A DNA stretch of 64,000 bases from RBG-16-66-20 sp040752005. Lineage in GTDB: Bacteria; Pseudomonadota; Gammaproteobacteria; Burkholderiales; SG8-39. The first letter of the stretch is position 1, and each line of letters opens with the position of its first letter. The stretch covers positions 92,110 through 156,109 of the forward strand of contig JBFMFX010000006.1 in the NCBI GenBank assembly GCA_040752005.1, read 5' to 3'. Below the pieces are notes generated by a model. The model saw only the letters and a list, made by a program, of their open reading frames with translations. It searched no databases and had not been told where the DNA came from. Of this stretch, positions 24,398 to 31,389 are shown in pieces. Both the position numbers and the translations under genes were made by a program.

Positions 24398-26683
24398 ATG
24401 GACGATGACAACGGCGGACAAAACCGAATCTCGCGGTGCGCGCCCCTGGCGCTCGCCAGCCTGCTTGCCGCGCCTTGCATCGCGCTCGCGCAGGCGACGG
24501 CCACTCCCGAGAAGCAGCTGGGCGCGGTCACGGTGACTGCGACGCGTACCGAGCGCCCGTTGCAGGACGCGCCGGCCACGGTGACGGTGATTGACGCCGG
24601 GACGATCGAGCGCGAAATGATGAAGGACATCAGGGACATCATCCGCTACGAGCCCGGCGTGTCGGTAAGCAACAACCCCGGCCGCTTCGGCCCGAACAGC
24701 TTTAACATTCGCGGCATCGGCGGCAACCGCGTGCTCATTCAGGTGGATGGCATCCGCCTGCCGGACGCGTTCTCCTTTGGCTCGTTCAGCAGCGCGTCGC
24801 GCGACGCGATGGACATTGACGCCCTCAAGGCGGTCGAGATCCTGCGCGGGCCGGGCTCGAGCCTCTACGGCTCGGACGCGATTGGCGGAGTCGTGACCTA
24901 CATCACCAAGGACCCGGCGGATTTCATGCGGCTCACCGGCGGGCCGGTGTTCGCGAGCCTCAAGGGCGGCTACGCCTCCGCCGACGGCAGCCGGCTCCTC
25001 ACCGCCACGCTGGCCGCGGGGCGCGAAGATCTGCAGGGCTTGCTGCTGTACACCGGGCGCTCGGGCTCGGAGACGGACAACAGGGGCGATGTGGGCGGCA
25101 CCGGAGCGGCACGCACCGAGCCGAATCCGCAGTCCACGCGAGACGGCAACCTGCTCGGCAAGCTCGTTTTTCGCGCGCATGCCGACAACCGCTTCAAGTT
25201 GACGCTCGAGCACCTCGACAGCAAGACCGCGACCGACGTGCTGACGCTCAACCCGAATACACCGCGCACCTCGGCGCTGCGCGGCGACGACGACGCGCGG
25301 CGCGACCGTCTGAGCCTCGAGCACGAGCACCGCAATGCGAACGGCAGCCTGTTCCAGATCGCGCGCTGGCAGGTTTACTACCAAGACAGCCAGACGGCGC
25401 AGCGAACTTCCGAGACCCGCGCCAACACGACGGCGGCTTGCTCGGGAGTAACGACAGGCACCAACACCTGCCTTTTCGAGCGTTCCTTCGACTTCCGTCA
25501 ACGCGCCGCCGGGCTGAACGCGCAACTGGAGAAGCTCTTCCAGACCGGCCCCTGGTCCCACCGGCTCGTCTACGGCCTCGACTTGAGCCGCACGCGCACT
25601 TCGGGGGCGCGCGACGGGCTGCGCATCAACGTGACCACCGGGGCCACGACGAAGACCATCGCGCCGGACAGCTTTCCCGTGCGCGATTTTCCCGTGAGCG
25701 ACACGACGCTCGCCGGCCTGTTCGTCCAGGACGAGGCGCGGCTCGGCGACTGGAGCGCGATTCCGGGCCTGCGCTACGACTACTACAAGCTGGCGCCGCG
25801 GCCCGATACCCAGTTCACCAAGGACAACCCCGGCATCACGCCGGTCGAGAAGACGCACCAGGCGCTCTCGCCGAAGCTGGGCCTCCTTTACCGCATCACG
25901 CCCCGATACACGCTGTTCGGCCAGTATGCGCACGGCTTCCGCGCGCCGCCCTACAACGACGTCAACATCGGCTTCACCAACCTCGCGTTCGGCTACACGG
26001 CGATCCCGAACCCCAACCTCAAGGCGGAGAAAAGCCGCGGCGTGGAGGCCGGACTGCGCGGCAACTTCGGCGCGAGCCGCTTCAGCGTGGCGGCGTTCTA
26101 CAACCGCTACAAGGACTTTATCGCGTCGCTGCAGGCGCTCAATTGTCCCGGCGATCCGCGCTGCAGCACGGTGGTGCCGATCACGTTCCAGTCAATCAAC
26201 CTCAACAACGTCCGGATCTACGGCTTCGAGGCGCGCGGCGAGCTCGCTTTTGGAAACGGCTTCGGGCTTCTCGGCGCGCTCGCCCATGCGGTCGGCGACG
26301 ACACCGACCGGCACCAGCCGCTGAACAGCGTCGATCCGCTCAAGCTCGTCGCCGCAGTGCGCTACGATGCGCCGGGCGGCCGCTACGGGTTTCAGCTCGC
26401 CGGCACGTTCGTCGAGCGCAAGAAACGGATCGACGCCAGCGTCGCGCCGGCGCCGGTCGCAAGTCCGGGTTTCAGCGTGTTCGATCTGATCGGCTATTGG
26501 AACCTGTCGAAGCAGGCCGCGCTCAGCTTCGGTGTGTTCAACCTGACCGACCGCAAGTACTTCCTGTGGTCGGACCTTCAGGGCGTTGGCGGCGGCACGG
26601 CGCCGATGCCGACAGCGGCGAGCCTCGACCGCTTCAGCCAGCCCGGCCGCAACGCGCGGCTCACCTTCAAATACCAGTTCTGA
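24398..26683 (+). CDS. TonB-dependent heme/hemoglobin receptor family protein
   Basis: 761 aa. The ATG at 24398 follows a GGAGG site and opens a signal peptide ending in IALAQA. A TonB-box-like AVTVTATRTERP precedes the plug, with FNIRGIGGNRVLIQVDGIRLP and VEILRGPGSSLYGSDAIGG. In the barrel, the FRAP motif (514-517) and NPNL motif (538-541) flank a loop, the signature of heme/hemoglobin receptors such as HmuR and HemR. It ends in the outer-membrane signal LTFKYQF. No heme ABC transporter or heme oxygenase was found in the window, so the inner-membrane step is elsewhere. Confidence 0.93.
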   Translation: MDDDNGGQNRISRCAPLALASLLAAPCIALAQATATPEKQLGAVTVTATRTERPLQDAPATVTVIDAGTIEREMMKDIRDIIRYEPGVSVSNNPGRFGPNSFNIRGIGGNRVLIQVDGIRLPDAFSFGSFSSASRDAMDIDALKAVEILRGPGSSLYGSDAIGGVVTYITKDPADFMRLTGGPVFASLKGGYASADGSRLLTATLAAGREDLQGLLLYTGRSGSETDNRGDVGGTGAARTEPNPQSTRDGNLLGKLVFRAHADNRFKLTLEHLDSKTATDVLTLNPNTPRTSALRGDDDARRDRLSLEHEHRNANGSLFQIARWQVYYQDSQTAQRTSETRANTTAACSGVTTGTNTCLFERSFDFRQRAAGLNAQLEKLFQTGPWSHRLVYGLDLSRTRTSGARDGLRINVTTGATTKTIAPDSFPVRDFPVSDTTLAGLFVQDEARLGDWSAIPGLRYDYYKLAPRPDTQFTKDNPGITPVEKTHQALSPKLGLLYRITPRYTLFGQYAHGFRAPPYNDVNIGFTNLAFGYTAIPNPNLKAEKSRGVEAGLRGNFGASRFSVAAFYNRYKDFIASLQALNCPGDPRCSTVVPITFQSINLNNVRIYGFEARGELAFGNGFGLLGALAHAVGDDTDRHQPLNSVDPLKLVAAVRYDAPGGRYGFQLAGTFVERKKRIDASVAPAPVASPGFSVFDLIGYWNLSKQAALSFGVFNLTDRKYFLWSDLQGVGGGTAPMPTAASLDRFSQPGRNARLTFKYQF

Positions 26684-26702
26684 CCCTGACCGGAGACGGC
26701 CG

Positions 26703-28409
26703 ATGAGGCTCGCAATGAACGGCTTCCTGCGCGCAGCACTCATGCTCGGGCTCGCCGTGGTCGCGGCGAACGGATCTGTGCAAACCGTGCGCGCAGCGCC
26801 CGGCGCTGACCTCGGGTTCCTCGCCGTGGCCGCCGATCGCGGCTTCCAGGGCGATGAGGAGCTGCGCGACGCTTTCGATGCGTTCGCGGCCGGGCGCAAC
26901 GCCGAGCTGGTTTTCGCGACCGACGCGCGCACCCGCGGCATGCTCGCCGCCGCACTCGCGAGGCTGGCGCAGCGCGGCGCGCGCCGCGCCGTCGTCCTGC
27001 CGATGTTCCTCTCGGCGAACGACCCGGCTCTCATGCTCGTCAAGGAGCACCTCGCGAACGCGAGCTTGCCGGTCTCGTTTGCCAGGACCTTCGGGGAGAG
27101 TTACCTCGCGGTCGAGGCGCTCGCCGATCGGCTGCGCACGATTCGCAGGCCGAACGGCGCGCGCTTGGTCGTCGTGGGCTACGGGGCGCGCGACGACGAG
27201 ACGCGCCGGCTTCTCGAGCGCGACTGGCAGCGCCTGGCCGAGCAGGCGGCGGCGGGTTTCGGTTTCGCACGCGTGCACGCGCTCGTCTGGTACGACAGCA
27301 GGGCGCCCGAACGCGAAGCGCGCCGCGCCGAAATCGGGCGCGCGCTTGCCGACGCGACGCAAGAACCGGGGCGAACGGTGGTGGTTCCGTTCCACCTCGG
27401 CTGGCGCGCGGATGGCATGATGTCCTTCGACGCCGAGCTGAAGCCGGTGGTCCCCGCGGGCGTAGACCTCGCGGCGCCAGGTCCGGGTCCCGAGGCCATG
27501 CTCGCGACGTGGATGGCGCGCGAGGCGAACTACCGTGCCGACATTGCGCCACGCGAACTCGGGGTGATCCTGCTCGCACACGGCGCCGATTACCACTGGA
27601 ACGAGACCATGCGCCAGGCCGCGCAGCCGCTGGAGGCACGCTACTTGGTGGAATACGTTTTCTCCATGGCGGACCAGCCGCTCATCGAGCGCGCCGTGCG
27701 CAGGCTCGAGCGGCGCGGCGCCCGTGCCGTGGTGATCGTGCGGGTGTTCGGACTCGCGTCGTCCTTCAAGGACGAGGTGGAGCGCATGATCGGCGCCGAC
27801 GTCGAGGCAGGGGTTCCCTCCCTGCCCAGAGGGGACGACGGGCACAGCGACGGCCAGGAACACGGCCAGGGCAACGGCCACAGCCACGGCAGCGCCCCTT
27901 CGTCGCCGCCGGCGCGTATCCGCTCCTCCCTGCCCGTGGTGACCGTCGGCGGCGTGGAAGCGAGCCCGCTGTTTGCGGCCGCATTGCTAGACCGCGCTCG
28001 CGCGCTCTCGCGCGACCCGCGAACCGAAACGGTGATCCTTACCGCCCATGGCGCGGGTGATGATTCGAGAAACGAGCACTGGCTGAAAATCCTGGACACC
28101 TTGGCCGCGCACATGAAGGCTGGCGGCGCGGCCTTCCGCGCCATCCGCTACGCGACGTGGCGCGAGGACTGGCCGGAGAAGCGCGGGCCGTGGGTGGCGA
28201 GGGTGAGGGAAATGGTGGACGAAGCCACCCGCGACGGCGGCCGCGCCATCGTGATCCCGGCGCGCACCAGCGGCCGCGGACCGGAGCGGGCGTTCCTTGA
28301 CGGGTTGAAATTCGATCTGGGCGAGGGCTTTGCGCCTCATCCGCTGTTCGCGCAATGGGTCGAGGAGCAGATCCGGACGGGTGTGGCTCTGCTGGGATCT
28401 CGACCGTGA
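26703..28409 (+). CDS. exported tandem CbiX/SirB-like chelatase-fold protein with His-rich linker
   Basis: 568 aa. The ATG at 26703 opens a signal peptide (about residues 1-29, ending VRAAPG), so the protein is probably periplasmic. Four CbiX-like half-domains can be traced. The first two lack the expected active-site His (LAVAADRG and VVGYGARDD in place of the HG motif). The third (LLAHGADYHWNETM) and fourth (TAHGAGDDSRNEHW) keep it. A flexible linker with His381, 387, 393 and 395 joins the last two. CbiX enzymes insert Co or Fe into sirohydrochlorin in the cytosol; an exported copy next to a heme receptor suggests metal or porphyrin handling. Exact reaction unknown. Confidence 0.82.
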   Translation: MRLAMNGFLRAALMLGLAVVAANGSVQTVRAAPGADLGFLAVAADRGFQGDEELRDAFDAFAAGRNAELVFATDARTRGMLAAALARLAQRGARRAVVLPMFLSANDPALMLVKEHLANASLPVSFARTFGESYLAVEALADRLRTIRRPNGARLVVVGYGARDDETRRLLERDWQRLAEQAAAGFGFARVHALVWYDSRAPEREARRAEIGRALADATQEPGRTVVVPFHLGWRADGMMSFDAELKPVVPAGVDLAAPGPGPEAMLATWMAREANYRADIAPRELGVILLAHGADYHWNETMRQAAQPLEARYLVEYVFSMADQPLIERAVRRLERRGARAVVIVRVFGLASSFKDEVERMIGADVEAGVPSLPRGDDGHSDGQEHGQGNGHSHGSAPSSPPARIRSSLPVVTVGGVEASPLFAAALLDRARALSRDPRTETVILTAHGAGDDSRNEHWLKILDTLAAHMKAGGAAFRAIRYATWREDWPEKRGPWVARVREMVDEATRDGGRAIVIPARTSGRGPERAFLDGLKFDLGEGFAPHPLFAQWVEEQIRTGVALLGSRP

Positions 28410-28426
28410 TCGCCGCATCAACTCGA

Positions 28427-28433
28427 GCCAGCC
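28427..28433 (+). repeat. GCCAGCC leader repeat (iron island copy 4, minimal)
   Basis: One GCCAGCC lies 18 nt after the CbiX-like gene and 25-50 nt ahead of the small downstream ORF, the weakest of the four leader copies. Confidence 0.3.
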
Positions 28434-28480
28434 CTCATGCGACGGAAAAGGAGAAACCATGCAGGGACGATGCGCACGAC

Positions 28481-28654
28481 ATGGCGCGCGGCGCGATCTC
28501 GGAGATCGTGTCTGACAGCCACTGCCGCGTGCTCCGCGTGAACGTCGGCGCGCTCACGGTGCGCTTCGAGGCCTCCGCGCCGCGTGATCTGCGCGACACC
28601 CTCTCCGCGGCGATGATGCCGTCCGCTGGCAAGACGCCTCATCCGCCGGCCTGA
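28481..28654 (+). CDS. small hypothetical protein, possibly 5'-truncated or frameshifted
   Basis: 57 aa frame containing SHCRVLRVNVGALTVRFEA. I do not recognise a family. A good ribosome site (AAAAGGAG) lies upstream of an ATG at 28459, but that start reads a different frame ending at 28515 after 18 residues. The well-placed start therefore does not match the frame that looks coding. Either the real gene starts at 28481 with poor initiation, or a frameshift near 28460-28480 has broken it. Last in the iron island. Confidence 0.35.
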   Translation: MARGAISEIVSDSHCRVLRVNVGALTVRFEASAPRDLRDTLSAAMMPSAGKTPHPPA

Positions 28655-28797
28655 ATCCGCGCAGATGGAGCGCACCTCCGGGGTGTACCGCGCCCAAAGC
28701 GAGGACAATTCGGCGAACAAGGTGGCAATCTGATCAGGGATTTGCCTGCACCTGGATATGTGCCGAGGCCGCCCTCGGGCGCTCTGCATGTGGCTCG

Positions 28798-28813
28798 GCG
28801 CACCTCGGTGCGC
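28798..28813. repeat. short perfect inverted repeat in intergenic region
   Basis: GCGCACC and GGTGCGC are separated by 2 nt in the 242-nt gap between the iron island and the opposing YbaK-type gene. No coding sequence is supported in this gap. It could fold as a tight hairpin in a transcript from either strand. Confidence 0.35.
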
Positions 28814-28859
28814 AATCCGCCATACCGGAGGCAAACCTCCGCTTGCGCTTCTCCTCACC

Positions 28860-28889
28860 GGCCCGATGCTTCGCATGCGCAGTCGGGCC
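28860..28889. terminator. possible bidirectional stem-loop between convergent genes
   Basis: GGCCCGA (28860-28866) pairs with TCGGGCC (28883-28889) across 16 nt, just after the stop of the minus-strand YbaK-type gene and downstream of the iron island. No T-run on either side, so intrinsic termination is uncertain, but the position between convergent genes fits a terminator. Confidence 0.35.
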
Positions 28890-28896
28890 ATCATGT

Positions 28897-29394
28897 CTAG
28901 CCGGATGCCCGGTTCTCGGGCGACTCGCCGAACCGCCCGTGGCGGCAATCGGCGAGCAGCGCCGCGAAATCGCGCGTCTTCAGGTGGACCAGGTGCTCGT
29001 GGTCGCCGGCCTCGAAGTACAGGTCGGGGTGCTCGAGCACGCTGTCCTCGATGACGGTCTCGACTCCGTAGGCCGGGCCGAGCGCGGGAATCGCCCCGGG
29101 TTCGCAATCGCCGAACAGGGCGCTCGCCTCCTCCTCGCTGGCGACGTGGACCGGACGGCCGACGGCGATCGCCAGCTCGGGAACCCGGACGCGCTGCGTC
29201 GCGGGCAGCACCGCGACCACATAGCGATCGTGCTCGAGGTCGTCTTCGAACAGCACCGCCTTTGCCAGCCGTTCGGCCTCGATGTGCGCAGTCTCGGCCG
29301 CGCGCAGGCTGGTCGCGCTGCGCTTGTGGGCGATCACTTCGTAGGGAACGCCCCGCCCTTCGAGATACATCCGCACGGTGTGAGCGATGGACAT
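28897..29394 (-). CDS. YbaK/aminoacyl-tRNA deacylase family protein
   Basis: 165 aa. The start at 29394 has a strong AAGGAGG site seven bases upstream and gives SIAHTVRMYLEGRGVPYEV; the longer open frame is not supported. The YbaK/ProX-type core contains RLAKAVLFEDD with the conserved lysine, and VIEDSVLEHPDLYFEAGDHE. These domains hydrolyse mischarged aminoacyl-tRNA in trans. Which tRNA this one edits cannot be told. Confidence 0.88.
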   Translation of the reverse strand: MSIAHTVRMYLEGRGVPYEVIAHKRSATSLRAAETAHIEAERLAKAVLFEDDLEHDRYVVAVLPATQRVRVPELAIAVGRPVHVASEEEASALFGDCEPGAIPALGPAYGVETVIEDSVLEHPDLYFEAGDHEHLVHLKTRDFAALLADCRHGRFGESPENRASG

Positions 29395-29503
29395 GGCGGC
29401 CTCCTTGCAGGTGTCATGAACATGCGACGCGTCTGGAGCCCCGGAGTTCCGCTGCGCCGAAGGCTCGGATAAGCTTGGACCGGCACTTGCACCCGAGAAG
29501 CCG

Positions 29504-30193
29504 ATGCGTATGAGAATTCTTGCCTTTGCCGCTGCCGCGGCGCTCGCTGGCGCCGCGCTCGCGGCGCAGGCGAGCCTGGACTCGATCAGCAATCAGGACG
29601 CGGTCGCGGGCCTCAAGGCCGCGCTCGAAAAAGGCTCGGTGGCGGCGGTCGGACTGCTCGGGCGCACCGACGGCTTCTTCGGCAACGACAAGGTAAGGAT
29701 TCCGCTCCCGGATTCCCTGCGGCGCTACGAGAAGCTGATGCGCAACCTCGGCATGGGCGGGTACGCCGACGAGCTGATCCTCACGATGAACCGGGCCGCC
29801 GAGGCGGCGGTGCCGGAAGCGCGGGCACTTTTCGTTGACGCCGTGAAAAGGATGACCGTGCAGGACGCCAAGGGAATTCTCACCGGCGGCGACACCGCGG
29901 GCACCGAGTACTTCAGGCGCACCACGTCAGAGCCGCTGCGCCAGCGCTTTCTTCCGATCGTGCAGGCGGCGACGAAGAAGGTGAAGCTCGCCGAGGTCTA
30001 CAACCGCTACGCCGAGAAGGGCGCGCAGTTCGGCCTCATCGCGAGGGAGCACGCCAACCTCGACGACTACGTCACGCAGAAGGCGCTGCAAGGCCTCTTC
30101 TACATGGTGGCCGAGGAGGAAAGGAAGATCCGCCAGGACCCGGTGAAGGCGGGCAGCGACATCATCCGCCGAGTCTTCGGCGCGCTGCGCTAG
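29504..30193 (+). CDS. DUF4197 family exported protein
   Basis: 229 aa. An Ala-rich signal peptide (about residues 1-21) precedes a helical DUF4197 domain with NQDAVAGLKAALEKGSVAAV, VRIPLPDSLRRYEKLMRNLG and AAEAAVPEARALFVDAVKRM. The usual QKALQGLFYMVAEEERKIR and IRRVFG close the protein. Predicted periplasmic; function unknown. A second ATG at 29510 is possible. Divergent from the YbaK-type gene with about 110 nt between starts. Confidence 0.88.
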   Translation: MRMRILAFAAAAALAGAALAAQASLDSISNQDAVAGLKAALEKGSVAAVGLLGRTDGFFGNDKVRIPLPDSLRRYEKLMRNLGMGGYADELILTMNRAAEAAVPEARALFVDAVKRMTVQDAKGILTGGDTAGTEYFRRTTSEPLRQRFLPIVQAATKKVKLAEVYNRYAEKGAQFGLIAREHANLDDYVTQKALQGLFYMVAEEERKIRQDPVKAGSDIIRRVFGALR

Positions 30194-30239
30194 GCAGGAA
30201 CCGGGTGAGGCGCGGGCTGCCCCCGTCTTCTCGGAGCGG

Positions 30240-31352
30240 CTATCGGAGCGCCTGGCAGAGGAACGGCAGGCTCACGTCCATCCGGTAGTCGATGTCGGAG
30301 TGGTCGTCGTCGAACTCCTCGTAGCGGTGCCGGATGCCGGCCTCGCTGAGGCGCTGTGAAAGGATCCTCATGCCGTAGTGGATGCGGTACTGGTCGCGCC
30401 AGCCGCAGTCGAGGTAGATGCCGCGCAGCGAGCGCAGGTTCTCGCGGTACCGGGAGACGAGATGGATCGGGTCGTGCCGGCGCCAGTTGCGCCAGCGCGC
30501 GGGCAGCACCTCGCCGGTTTCCAGGTTGAACGGCACGCGAAAGCGAAGCGGCGCGCGGGGGTCCGGGTCGTAGGTCGCCGCCATCGCAAGGTTCATGAGG
30601 CAGTGGCCCTCGGCGCTGGAGAGCTTTTCCTTTTTCCACACGTGCGCGAGAAAGCGCCGGATGCGCCCGTCATCCAGCCCTTCGGCGAGCCCGCGCCGGC
30701 TCGCCTCGGCGCGCGCATCGTAGGGTCCGGCCCTGCGCTTCGGGCGCCGGTGCCTGGCCAGCTCGTCGAGCGTGTTCGGCCAGTCGCACCCATAGACGAA
30801 CTCGAAGTACGCGTCGCCCGAATGGTTGGCGATCGCGCCCCAGGTGTGCGGATATTTCATGCCGTGCAGCATCGCGCCGTAGCCGCCGGAGGACTTGCCG
30901 AAGCAGCCGCGGTGCTCGCGAGAGGCGAGCGTGCGGAACTCGCGGTCCACGAACGGCACGATCTCGCGCACGAGATAGTCGGCGTAGTCGCCGATCGCGG
31001 GCGAATTCACGTACTGGTTGCCGCCGAGCGCGGTGAAGCAGTCGGGAAAGACGAGGATCGCGGGCGCCATCCTGCCCTCGTGCACGAGCCGCGCGGCGCG
31101 CTCCGGCACGTTGTCGCCGAACGGCTTCCAGTTGGTGTGCGCAAGCCCCGAGCCGGTGAAGCCGGCGAGGTCGTAGAGCACCGGGAAGCGCCGCCCGAGG
31201 CCGCGGCTGCGGCCCTCGTCGTACTGCGGGGGCAGCCACACGGCGAGCTTTCGCACGTGCGGATCGCCGAGCGGATTGCCCTTGAGAACGCGCGAGACAT
31301 GCTCCAGCACAACGAGCGTGCCGGCCGGACCTCCGGGGCGTTTCAGGGCCAT
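30240..31352 (-). CDS. alpha/beta hydrolase, putative esterase (esterase D-like)
   Basis: 370 aa, no signal peptide. The nucleophile elbow is GKSSGGYGAM, which in this family holds the catalytic Ser. A possible acid residue is in DCGWRDQY and the His in DDDHSDIDYRM near the C-terminus. VLYDLAGFTGSG and FPDCFTALGGNQYVN match the putative-esterase family that includes S-formylglutathione hydrolase. Substrate unknown. It is downstream of polA on the same strand, 37 nt apart. Confidence 0.85.
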   Translation of the reverse strand: MALKRPGGPAGTLVVLEHVSRVLKGNPLGDPHVRKLAVWLPPQYDEGRSRGLGRRFPVLYDLAGFTGSGLAHTNWKPFGDNVPERAARLVHEGRMAPAILVFPDCFTALGGNQYVNSPAIGDYADYLVREIVPFVDREFRTLASREHRGCFGKSSGGYGAMLHGMKYPHTWGAIANHSGDAYFEFVYGCDWPNTLDELARHRRPKRRAGPYDARAEASRRGLAEGLDDGRIRRFLAHVWKKEKLSSAEGHCLMNLAMAATYDPDPRAPLRFRVPFNLETGEVLPARWRNWRRHDPIHLVSRYRENLRSLRGIYLDCGWRDQYRIHYGMRILSQRLSEAGIRHRYEEFDDDHSDIDYRMDVSLPFLCQALR

Positions 31353-31389
31353 GCGTTCTTCCTCCGCAATCGCGGGTTCAGTGCCGCGA

